From UBA6168 sp041163745 (GTDB lineage: Bacteria; Bacteroidota; Bacteroidia; Chitinophagales; Saprospiraceae), in contig JBEAQU010000087.1 of the NCBI GenBank assembly GCA_041163745.1, positions 62,001 to 126,000 of the forward strand: DNA of 64,000 bases, in the 5' to 3' direction. The notes below the pieces were generated by a model, which was not told where the DNA came from, searched no databases, and was given only the letters and a program-made list of their open reading frames with translations. The position numbers and the translations under genes were made by a program. This document shows, one piece after another, positions 44,172 to 52,684 of this stretch (position 1 is the stretch's first letter; each line of letters starts with the position of its first letter).

Positions 44172-45590
44172 TTATCCGATCGTACCGGTGGATTCCGCCG
44201 GCCGCTTGCCGTTACCGGCTGGTCCGGCCGTTGTCTGTTCCATCCACTGCCGAATGGGGGACACCAGGGTGTCTATGTCCCCTGCGCCGATGGTCATCAG
44301 CACATCGGTCGGTCGGATGGCCAACATGGACAGGACATCCTCCTTTCGCAGCAGAAATTTGTCCGCCTTTTCGATTTTGTCAAAAATCAAGGCGGAGGTG
44401 ATGCCCGGCAGGGGCTTTTCCCGCGCCGGATAAATATCCAGCAGCCATATCTCGTCGAGGTCCGACAACGCCTCCGCAAAACCGTCGAGAAAATCCCGGG
44501 TTCTGGAGTACAGATGCGGCTGGAATACCCCGGTGAGCCGACGGCCCGGGAACAGTTCCCTGGCAGCCTGCACCGCTGCCCTGATTTCCGTGGGATGATG
44601 GGCATAGTCATCCAGGAATATCCTGGTCGCATCCCGATAGACGAACTCGAAACGCCGTTGAATGCCCTGGAATGTCCGCAGACCTTCCCGTATGGCCTTT
44701 TCCGATATGCCGACCGATTGGGCCACGGCGATGGCTGCCGTGGCGTTTTCCACGTTGTGCCGGCCCGGCATGGCAAGTTCCAAATCTTTCATCGAGTTTG
44801 CCGGAACACGGTCATCGACATAATCGAAGCGGAAGAGACCCGCTTCCACCCGGATATAGCATGCATGGCCGTCGCCGGCTTCCAGACCGAAGGAGAAACA
44901 GGACTGACCGGCGAAGCGGTCGGACACCTTCCGGTTGAGGAAGAGCCGGCCGCCCGGTTCCAGGCGACGGACAAATTCCCGGTATCCGGAATCTTCGATC
45001 GCAGCGGCATCCCCGTAGATGTCCAGGTGGTCCGGATCCATGCTGAGCAGGACGGCCACAGCGGGGCTCAGATGAAGAAAGCTGCGGTCGAACTCATCCG
45101 CCTCCACCACAACCCATTCGCTGTCGCCACCGACGTAATTGGATCCCAGGTTCTTGGCGATACCGCCGAGAAAGGCGGTGCAATCCACCCCTCCGCATCG
45201 CAAAAGGTGAGTGATCATAGCGGAGGTGGTCGTCTTCCCGTGTGTCCCGGCCACCGCGATGGTGCGGTGGCTCCGGGAAATCAGTCCGAGCACGGCAGCC
45301 CGCTTCATCAGAGGCACCGGTCCGTTCTGCAGGAAAACCAACTCTTCGAAATCGACCGGGATCGCCGGTGTCCAGACCGCCAGGTCCAACTCCGCAGGAA
45401 TCAGGGAGACCGCCGCCGCTCCATAGTGTACCACGGCTCCCGAGTCCTCCAGGGCCGCCGTCAACGGCGTCCGGGTACGGTCGTAGCCATGGACCGTACA
45501 GCCGAGGGAAAGGAAATACCGGGCCAGGGCGCTCATGCCGATGCCGCCGATTCCGAGGAAATACACCTTTCTTATGTCAGTCAGTTCCAT
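44172..45590 (-). CDS. murC: UDP-N-acetylmuramate-L-alanine ligase
   Basis: The 472-residue Mur ligase adds L-Ala to UDP-MurNAc with ATP. YFLGIGGIGMSALARYF is the UDP-binding N-terminal loop, VAGTHGKTTTSAMITHLL the ATP loop, and the C-terminal domain has DDYAHHPTEIRA. It acts in the cytoplasm, first of the peptide-adding steps; MurD and MurE are in the same cluster. Confidence 0.97.
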   Translation of the reverse strand: MELTDIRKVYFLGIGGIGMSALARYFLSLGCTVHGYDRTRTPLTAALEDSGAVVHYGAAAVSLIPAELDLAVWTPAIPVDFEELVFLQNGPVPLMKRAAVLGLISRSHRTIAVAGTHGKTTTSAMITHLLRCGGVDCTAFLGGIAKNLGSNYVGGDSEWVVVEADEFDRSFLHLSPAVAVLLSMDPDHLDIYGDAAAIEDSGYREFVRRLEPGGRLFLNRKVSDRFAGQSCFSFGLEAGDGHACYIRVEAGLFRFDYVDDRVPANSMKDLELAMPGRHNVENATAAIAVAQSVGISEKAIREGLRTFQGIQRRFEFVYRDATRIFLDDYAHHPTEIRAAVQAARELFPGRRLTGVFQPHLYSRTRDFLDGFAEALSDLDEIWLLDIYPAREKPLPGITSALIFDKIEKADKFLLRKEDVLSMLAIRPTDVLMTIGAGDIDTLVSPIRQWMEQTTAGPAGNGKRPAESTGTIG

Positions 45591-45680
45591 AGATTCCGAT
45601 GTGAACCTCCGCCCCTTTATTCGAAGGGGTGTTTGCGGCGGGATTGTGATCCGGGCAGGATGACAGCCGCCGGTGGTCAG

Positions 45681-46802
45681 TTACCGTTTTCCTTTCGTTC
45701 GGGCCAGTTCTATGGCCGCAGCCGCGATTTCTCGGGCGGCATCCGGCCTGGACATCATCCGGATCCTTTCGCCCAGATCGGCCTGCTTCCGGATATCCGG
45801 AAGCAGGGACAGGACGGTCGGCAACAGGGAGGCAGCAGCGGCTGCATCCGGCACCAGCAGGGCAGCCCCCTTGTCTACCAGCGCTTGGGCGTTCTTGGTC
45901 TGGTGGTCTTCCGCCACATATGGCGAAGGAACCAGTACCGCCGGCTTTCCGACCAGACAGAGTTCGCTGATGCTAAGCGCACCTGCCCGAGCAACCACCA
46001 CATCTGCAGCGGCATATGCCAGGTCCATCCGATCGATGAAGGCGTGCAATCGGATATTTCCCAGCCGGGCGGTTCCGGTCGCGGCAAAGCGGTCGTATCC
46101 GGATTTTCCGCATTGCCAGATGACCTGCACATCCGGATGCTGCGCCAATAATGCTTCCCCGTTGGCCATCGCCTCGTTCATGCTCCGGGCGCCCAGGCTT
46201 CCCCCGAACAGGAAGACCGTCCTCCTGGAAGGATCCAGCTCGAAATGTCGGAAGGCTTCCGACCTTTTGGACGCCAGGTCCGAGAGCAAGGCCGCCCGGA
46301 TGGGATTTCCGGTAAGCCTTATCTTCCGGGCTGCGAAATACCGCTCCATCCCTTCGTAAGCCACACAGACCAGGTCCGCCTTGCGGGCGAGGATCCGGTT
46401 GGTGACACCTGGAAAGGAATTCTGTTCCTGCAGCACTGATGGCACGCCGGCGGCAATCCCAGCCCGCAGGACCGGACCGGAGGCATATCCTCCCACCCCG
46501 ATCACCAAAGACGGTCGGAACCGTCGGACAATTCGGCGGGCAGCCCACCAACTGTGGAGCAGTTTCACCGGGAACAGCAGGTTCCGCCAGGTCAGGGAGC
46601 GCTGGAAACCACTGATCCACAGACCGACGATCTCGTACCCGGCGGCAGGAACCCGTTCCATCTCCATCCGGCCGGCCGCCCCCACGAAAAGGAACACCGA
46701 TTCCGGTACGATGGCCCGGATGGCATCCGCAATGGCGATGGCCGGGAATACATGCCCGCCCGTTCCTCCACCGGAGATGATGACCCTCAGTTTGTCCTGC
46801 AT
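45681..46802 (-). CDS. murG: UDP-GlcNAc:undecaprenyl-pyrophosphoryl-MurNAc-pentapeptide transferase
   Basis: The 373-residue GT28 enzyme makes lipid II at the inner face of the membrane. IISGGGTGGHVFPAIAIAD is the N-terminal G-loop, LQEQNSFPGVTNRILA the acceptor region and FGGSLGARSMNEAM the second G-loop. VVARAGALSISELCLVGKPAVLVPSPYVA (seen as RAGALSISEL) binds the UDP-sugar. Position between ftsW and murC is canonical. Confidence 0.97.
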   Translation of the reverse strand: MQDKLRVIISGGGTGGHVFPAIAIADAIRAIVPESVFLFVGAAGRMEMERVPAAGYEIVGLWISGFQRSLTWRNLLFPVKLLHSWWAARRIVRRFRPSLVIGVGGYASGPVLRAGIAAGVPSVLQEQNSFPGVTNRILARKADLVCVAYEGMERYFAARKIRLTGNPIRAALLSDLASKRSEAFRHFELDPSRRTVFLFGGSLGARSMNEAMANGEALLAQHPDVQVIWQCGKSGYDRFAATGTARLGNIRLHAFIDRMDLAYAAADVVVARAGALSISELCLVGKPAVLVPSPYVAEDHQTKNAQALVDKGAALLVPDAAAAASLLPTVLSLLPDIRKQADLGERIRMMSRPDAAREIAAAAIELARTKGKR

Positions 46803-46833
46803 AATCGATGCTATTGCTGGCGGCCCTGGCCGC

Positions 46834-48042
46834 TCAATTGTTCCCGACCGGTTGGGACCTTATCGGTCCACCCCCTGGCTGTTGTACGTCCGCCGGCTGC
46901 TGCCTTTCCGATATCGCCTCGATATAGCGACTGACGCTCAGGATGATACCAAAAAATAGACAGGAGAACAGCACAGACGTCCCTCCCCAGCTGACCATCG
47001 GCAGCGTAAGACCGCCTACCGGCACCAAATGGACGGCAATGGCCATGTTCGCCAAAGCCTGTATCACGATATTCAATGCCAGGCCGACGGCGACCATGGC
47101 ACCGAACGACTTCTCGCTGATGGTGACCAGGCGGGTGACCCGGAAAAACAACAACACATACAAACTCAGCAACAGAAAAGCGCCGACCAGGCCGTATTCC
47201 TCGCAGAAGACAGCATATATGAAATCCGCATAAGGGGTCGGCAGGTAGTTGCGTTGGATACTGTTGCCGGGCCCCTTGCCGAGAATTTCACCGTTCGCAA
47301 TGGCGATCTTGGCCTGCTGGTTTTGAAAACTGCCTTCCTGCCGGTCCTCCATGAATTCCGATATCCTGGTGGTCCAGGTATCCACCCGCACCATTTCCGG
47401 CGCGAATTTCCAAACCACGATCAGGGCGGCGAACAGGACAACCCACAACAGCAGCAGCAAGCCCAGATATTTCATATCCACCCGACCGACGAACATCATG
47501 GTGAAACAAGTCACGAACAACACCAGGGCCGTGCTCAGGTCGGAAGGGGCTATCAAACCGCACATGATGATGATCGGCATGATGATGGGCATGAAAGCCT
47601 TGTTGAAATCCTTGATATAATCCTTGTGCCGGGTGATTTCACGCGCCACCACGAGTATAAGCGCCAATTTGGCGAAATCGGAGGTCTGGAAAGTCAGTCC
47701 GACGAACGGAATCCGGATCCAGCGCCGCGCATAGTTTATCTCCACTCCGAACAGGAGCGTGTAGACCAACAGTCCGACAGCGATGAGCCACAACCAGGGC
47801 GCCAGTTTCATGAATCGCATGTAGGGGGTCAGGTAGGCAAGGTAGGCGAGGAACAGACCGAATCCGAGAATGAGAATATGCTTGACCAGGTATCCGGTCG
47901 TGTTGCCTCCGCTCAGCTTGTACGCAATCGTTCCGGTGCTGCTGTAAACGGCCAGGATGGAGAAAATCGAAAGAAGTGCCAGTATCATCCATATGACACG
48001 GTCACCTCTCAGTTCGGCGTAAATCCTGGCACCTAGACTCAT
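46834..48042 (-). CDS. ftsW: Septal peptidoglycan glycosyltransferase FtsW (SEDS family)
   Basis: The 402-residue protein has ten predicted membrane segments and the SEDS motifs: YARRWIRIPFVGLTFQTSDFAKL in the middle (seen as RRWIRIP and QTSDFAKL), GKGPGNSIQRNYLPTPYADFI, and HLVPVGGLTLPMVSWGGTS near the end. It polymerises lipid II at the septum together with FtsI, which is in the same cluster. Gene order next to murG is typical. Confidence 0.97.
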   Translation of the reverse strand: MSLGARIYAELRGDRVIWMILALLSIFSILAVYSSTGTIAYKLSGGNTTGYLVKHILILGFGLFLAYLAYLTPYMRFMKLAPWLWLIAVGLLVYTLLFGVEINYARRWIRIPFVGLTFQTSDFAKLALILVVAREITRHKDYIKDFNKAFMPIIMPIIIMCGLIAPSDLSTALVLFVTCFTMMFVGRVDMKYLGLLLLLWVVLFAALIVVWKFAPEMVRVDTWTTRISEFMEDRQEGSFQNQQAKIAIANGEILGKGPGNSIQRNYLPTPYADFIYAVFCEEYGLVGAFLLLSLYVLLFFRVTRLVTISEKSFGAMVAVGLALNIVIQALANMAIAVHLVPVGGLTLPMVSWGGTSVLFSCLFFGIILSVSRYIEAISERQQPADVQQPGGGPIRSQPVGNN

Positions 48043-48132
48043 GATTGTCGTTTGTTCGTACCGGGTGGATAATACCTGTCCGGTCGTTCTTTTTTTCCTG
48101 GTTCCCGGTGCTGTGAGGCAACCGGATACGTG

Positions 48133-49455
48133 CTATCGCAACAGCTGCCGCACAGCCGTCTTGAACTGCTCCCCGCGGTCCATGTAATTGCGGAAGCGGT
48201 CGAAGCTGGCGCATGCCGGGCTGAGCAGCACGGTATCGCCCGGTTGTGCGGCGTCTTTGGCCAACCGGACGGCCTCCGCCGCACTCTCTGCCTCGCGGAT
48301 GTCCGGCAAGTGAGGCCGGAAAGCCTCCGCCAGTTTGCGATTATCCACACCGATGCATATCAAAGTCCGGACTTTCTGCCTGGCCAGGTCGAACAGCGGG
48401 CTGTAATCGTTTCCCTTGTCCGTTCCGCCCGCCAGCCAGACGACCGGTGTTTCCATCGCCTGCAACGCATAAAAGACACTGTCCACATTGGTGGCCTTGC
48501 TGTCATTCACCCAGGTGACGTCACCGGACACAGCCAACTTCTCCATCCGGTGCGGATCGTTGACGAAAGTATCCAGCGCCGATTGGATGACCGATGCAGC
48601 GACACCCAATTCCCGGGCGACCTGTATGGCACAGGCTGCGTTCAGGAAATTATGCTGCCCTTTGAGCGCGCACCTGCGCATATCGAAGCGGCCAGGGCCC
48701 TGGTCTCCTACCGGACCGACTTCCAGCCAATCCTTTCCTGTGTAGCGACCTGGTACCGGCAGGCATCGCTGCCGCTGAGGAACCTGTGCCAGAAATCGGC
48801 GGATATTGGCGTCGTCCGCATTGTAAACCAGCAGGTCACCTTCCTGTTGGTTCATGCCGATGCGGAACTTGGAGCGGACGTAACGTTCCATTTGATAATC
48901 GTACCTGTCCAGATGGTCCGGGGTTATGTTGAGCAGGACAGCAATATGGGGTCGGAAACGGTCGATTCCATCGAGTTGGAAACTGCTGAGTTCCAGTACA
49001 TGGTAATCATAGGGGCCGTCCAGTACATTGCGGGCGAAGCTGACTCCGACATTTCCGCCGATGGAAACCGACAAGCCGGCGGAAGCGAGCAGGTGATGTG
49101 TCAACCGCGTGGTAGTGGTCTTGCCGTTGCTACCGGTGATGGCGACGATCCGGGCAGATGTATACCGGCCGGCCAGTTCGATATCGGAAATCACCGGAAT
49201 GCCCGCGTTTCGCAGCCGTACCACCAACGGTGCCGAGTCCGGTATTCCCGGGCTTTTCACGACCTCATCCGATTCGCTGATCAATTCCCAGGTATGTTGT
49301 CCCGATTCGAATGGGATTCCCTGGTCCGTCAGGAACTGCCGGCTGTCGGCGTCGATGGTCCCGGTATCCGACAACAGGACATCCAGTCCTTCCGCCTTTG
49401 CCAGACAGGCGGCACCCAGTCCGCTCTCACCGGCTCCCAGGATACTGATTTTCAT
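48133..49455 (-). CDS. murD: UDP-N-acetylmuramoyl-L-alanine-D-glutamate ligase
   Basis: The 440-residue Mur ligase adds D-Glu. It begins MKISILGAGESGLGAACLA; the ATP loop is ITGSNGKTTTTRLTHHLL, and NDSKATNVDSVFYAL is the C-terminal MurD signature. The frame is open up to 49752 and would overlap mraY, but the family N-terminus sets the start at 49455, 56 bases after mraY stops. Confidence 0.96.
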   Translation of the reverse strand: MKISILGAGESGLGAACLAKAEGLDVLLSDTGTIDADSRQFLTDQGIPFESGQHTWELISESDEVVKSPGIPDSAPLVVRLRNAGIPVISDIELAGRYTSARIVAITGSNGKTTTTRLTHHLLASAGLSVSIGGNVGVSFARNVLDGPYDYHVLELSSFQLDGIDRFRPHIAVLLNITPDHLDRYDYQMERYVRSKFRIGMNQQEGDLLVYNADDANIRRFLAQVPQRQRCLPVPGRYTGKDWLEVGPVGDQGPGRFDMRRCALKGQHNFLNAACAIQVARELGVAASVIQSALDTFVNDPHRMEKLAVSGDVTWVNDSKATNVDSVFYALQAMETPVVWLAGGTDKGNDYSPLFDLARQKVRTLICIGVDNRKLAEAFRPHLPDIREAESAAEAVRLAKDAAQPGDTVLLSPACASFDRFRNYMDRGEQFKTAVRQLLR

Positions 49456-49511
49456 AGTGACGAATGTTTTGCGAAGTCGTTTCCGAAGGGCGGGGAGCAG
49501 GCAGAAGCCGG

Positions 49512-50768
49512 CTACCGGACCTTCAGGGTCAGGATGGTCACCACCGCGAGCAGGATGCTGACGATCCAGAAGCGGGTCACGATCTTGGCCTCCGGCAGGC
49601 CTGCTTTCTGATAATGATGATGAAGGGGTGACATCAGCAGAATTCGCCGGCCGGTTCCGTATTTCCGCTTGGTATATTTGAAATAGGACACCTGTACGAT
49701 AACAGACAGGTTTTCCACGACGAACACTCCGCACAAGACCGGGAGCAGCCATTCCTTGCGCAACAGGAGCGCCATGGCGGCAATGACCCCGCCCAGGGTC
49801 AGGCTGCCGGTATCACCCATGAATACCTGGGCCGGGTAGGCGTTGTACCATAGGAAACCGGTGCAGGCCCCCAGAAAGCAGGCGGCATATACGAACACTT
49901 CCCCTGCGCCTGGCAGGTAGAGCACGCTGAGATAGCCGGCAAGTATCACGTTTCCGCTGACGTAGGCAAAAGCCCCCAGCGTCGTCACGGCGATACTGCT
50001 TACACCGGTGGCCAGGCCGTCCAGGCCGTCCGTCAGGTTGGCCGCATTGCTGACAGCGGTGATGACGAATATGACCAGCAGGACGAAGATGACCCAACTG
50101 ACCGTCTCCGCCAATTCCCCGTCCAAAGGAAGGATCCTGGAATAATCGATCAGGTTCTCCTTGAAGAACGGAAGATTGGTCACCAGTGCCTTGGTGTTGA
50201 CCACTTCGACCATGTCCCCGCCGGCGTCCCGTACCAGGTACGGGTTCCCGACCAATTCGTAATTGGCGTTCTCAGCCCGTTCCAGATCCATCCGAACGAC
50301 GATGTCCTCACTCAGGAGCATGGCCAGGGCGACGATCAGTCCGCAACCGACCTGACCGAGCACCTTTGCCTTTCCGCTCAGTCCTTCCTTGTTCTTCCGG
50401 AACACTTTGATGTAATCATCCACAAATCCGATGACAGCCATCCAGCTGGTGACCAGCAAAAGGATGACGATGTACATATTGTCGAGGTCTGCGACCAGCA
50501 ACACCGGAAGAATGATTCCCATGATGATGATGATCCCACCCATCGTGGGCGTACCCTTCTTCTGAAGTTGACCTTCCAGCCCGAGATCCCGGATATCCTC
50601 ACCGATCTGCAGGGAACGCAGGAAGCGGATGGCGGACTTGCCGAAGATCATGCTGATGAAGAGGGAGAGCACCATGCCGGCTCCCGCCCGGAAGGAGATG
50701 AAGTTCCACAGACCGGCGCCGGGCAGGTCATACTGGCGGTCTAGCCATTGGAAGAGTTCGGATAGCAT
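49512..50768 (-). CDS. mraY: Phospho-N-acetylmuramoyl-pentapeptide transferase
   Basis: The 418-residue integral membrane enzyme makes lipid I from UDP-MurNAc-pentapeptide and undecaprenyl phosphate. GTPTMGGIIIIMGI, the metal-binding FVDDYIKV, NLTDGLDGLATG and PLHHHYQKAGLPEAKI are all present, with about ten membrane segments. A periplasmic loop near residues 170-200 (GNPYLVRDAGGDMVEVV) is longer than in E. coli, as in other Bacteroidota. Confidence 0.97.
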   Translation of the reverse strand: MLSELFQWLDRQYDLPGAGLWNFISFRAGAGMVLSLFISMIFGKSAIRFLRSLQIGEDIRDLGLEGQLQKKGTPTMGGIIIIMGIILPVLLVADLDNMYIVILLLVTSWMAVIGFVDDYIKVFRKNKEGLSGKAKVLGQVGCGLIVALAMLLSEDIVVRMDLERAENANYELVGNPYLVRDAGGDMVEVVNTKALVTNLPFFKENLIDYSRILPLDGELAETVSWVIFVLLVIFVITAVSNAANLTDGLDGLATGVSSIAVTTLGAFAYVSGNVILAGYLSVLYLPGAGEVFVYAACFLGACTGFLWYNAYPAQVFMGDTGSLTLGGVIAAMALLLRKEWLLPVLCGVFVVENLSVIVQVSYFKYTKRKYGTGRRILLMSPLHHHYQKAGLPEAKIVTRFWIVSILLAVVTILTLKVR

Positions 50769-51128
50769 ATTTCGCGTTTATTCGGATGTTTTGGCGGACC
50801 GGAGCCTTTCCTCCCCGGTTCCGGCGAAGCGCCGTTCATTCGACGGAGAATGAAAACGGTACGGGCGAAACGGATCCGGGACTGGACGGGGCGGCTTGCC
50901 GCCGGTAGAACCTCCCCCGGGGCGACACGGGGCTGGTCAGCGGACCGAGCGCGTTAGTTGGGCAAGACTATCCGGAACGGGCCGGCAGACATCGGCGTCC
51001 TCCGTACCCGCCGGGCCTCACGGTGTCTGTTTCGGCCGACAATCCCCGGGAGATGAAACCATTTCGGAACCTTGACACGACCATATGCGGCGTGGCTGGC
51101 AAAGAAACCGTTTCCGGAGGATATTTTC
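50769..51128. other. Intergenic gap inside the division cluster (murE-mraY)
   Basis: These 360 bases hold no recognisable gene. murF often sits near here in other phyla but is not present. Short GC-rich inverted repeats such as GGCGGC-TT-GCCGCC near 50900 occur; no full-consensus promoter is seen. Confidence 0.5.
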
Positions 51129-52616
51129 TCATGATTTGTCTAATCCAGTGGGCGGGGCGATGCCCCTGAGTGTTTCCCGGAGAATGGCCAGGTCGTCGAA
51201 GGGATACCTGACCCCCATTATTTCCTGATATTTCTCGTGGCCTTTGCCGGCGACGAGGATGACATCTCCGGAGCGGGCCAATTGGCAGGCTGTTCGGATC
51301 GCTTCCGCCCGGTGTAGGATGGATAATTTCCGATGCCTGGCATAGGGCGGGACGCCCGCTTCCATTTCCGCGAGGATGGATTCGGGTGATTCTGACCTTG
51401 GGTTGTCGCTGGTCAGCAGGACGAGGTCGCTGTAATCCGCGGCCACTTTGGCCATAAGCGGTCGTTTGGACCGGTCGCGGTCCCCTCCGCAACCCACAAC
51501 CGTCAGGATGCGGCCTCCACCCTTGCGGGTACGGTGCAAGGTGGCGAGCACCTTTTCCAATGCGTCCGGCGTATGCGCGTAATCCACCACGGCCGTCACT
51601 TGTCCGCTGGGGTCCGCCACACAATCGAATCTGCCGGCGGCAGCTTTGAGGCCGCTGAGTGCCGGCAGCACTTCCGATTTGTGCTGGCCCAACAACCTTG
51701 CCGCCGCATAGGCGGCAAGCAGGTTGTAGGCATTGAAATCACCGACCAGACGGGCATGGATTGTTTCCCCGTCGATATCGAGGACCAGGCCGGAAAGGTT
51801 GTTCTCAAGCAAGCGCCCCTTAAAGTCCGCGGGTCGAAGCAAGGCATAGGAATAGGTGCGCGCCGCAGTATTCTGCAGCATGACCGACCCCCGCTTGTCA
51901 TCGCCGTTGACCAGCGCGAAAGCATCTTTGGGCAGCATGTCAAAGAACATTTTCTTTGCCTGTATGTATGCCTGGAATGTCTTGTGATAATCCAGGTGGT
52001 CATGGGTGATATTCGTGAAAATACCACCGGCAAAGCAAAGTCCTGCGATACGCCGTTGGACGGCGGCATGAGAGCTAACCTCCATGAAAGCGTAGTCGCA
52101 GCCTGCCTCCACCATTTGTCGTATCAGTAAGTTGACGGCTCCTGCGTCTGGGGTGGTGTGGGTGGAGGCTATGGTGAATCGGTTGACTTTGTTTTCGATT
52201 GTCGACAGCAGGCCTACCTTGTAGCCCAGCGACAGAAAAAGTTCGTAGAGGAGCGTGGCGGTTGTAGTCTTTCCATTGGTTCCGGTGACCCCTACCAATT
52301 TCAATTCCCGGGAGGGGTGACCATAGAACCGGGCGGCCAATCGGCCGAATGCCTCCGAGCTGTCGGCGACCTTCACGTAAGTACAGTTGGGGTCCGGGAG
52401 GGCCGGGATATCCTCACAAATCACGGCGGTAGCACCGTTGGCGACCGCTTGGCCGATGAAACGATGCCCATCGGCGGTGGTCCCCCGCAGGGCAGCGAAG
52501 AGACTGCCTGTTCGAACGGAACGGCTGTCCAGCGTCACGGCCTCCACGTCCGGATCCACCGGGCCCAGGACCTCCAGGGCCCAGACCTCTTCCAGCAAGG
52601 CGCTCAGTTTTTCCAC
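51129..52616 (-). CDS. murE: UDP-MurNAc-L-Ala-D-Glu ligase adding meso-diaminopimelate
   Basis: The 495-residue Mur ligase has VTLDSRSVRTGSLFAAL in the UDP-binding domain, VGVTGTNGKTTTATLLYEL as ATP loop, and LLTSDNPRSESP in the C-terminal domain. DNPR is the signature of enzymes that add meso-diaminopimelate and not lysine, so the wall is of the DAP type. VDYAHTPDALEKVL is also typical. It follows ftsI by 68 bases. Confidence 0.97.
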   Translation of the reverse strand: MEKLSALLEEVWALEVLGPVDPDVEAVTLDSRSVRTGSLFAALRGTTADGHRFIGQAVANGATAVICEDIPALPDPNCTYVKVADSSEAFGRLAARFYGHPSRELKLVGVTGTNGKTTTATLLYELFLSLGYKVGLLSTIENKVNRFTIASTHTTPDAGAVNLLIRQMVEAGCDYAFMEVSSHAAVQRRIAGLCFAGGIFTNITHDHLDYHKTFQAYIQAKKMFFDMLPKDAFALVNGDDKRGSVMLQNTAARTYSYALLRPADFKGRLLENNLSGLVLDIDGETIHARLVGDFNAYNLLAAYAAARLLGQHKSEVLPALSGLKAAAGRFDCVADPSGQVTAVVDYAHTPDALEKVLATLHRTRKGGGRILTVVGCGGDRDRSKRPLMAKVAADYSDLVLLTSDNPRSESPESILAEMEAGVPPYARHRKLSILHRAEAIRTACQLARSGDVILVAGKGHEKYQEIMGVRYPFDDLAILRETLRGIAPPTGLDKS

Positions 52617-52684
52617 AGCCTGTCGAACTTGTCGTCCGTCGACCTTGACCGACGAGGTCGGTCGGTGTCAGGACGTTTGTGCAG

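Noticed and set aside
43821..46151. 776-codon plus-strand frame opposite murC, murG and ftsQ
   Set aside because: It mirrors well-identified genes on the other strand; long antisense frames are a by-product of high GC content.
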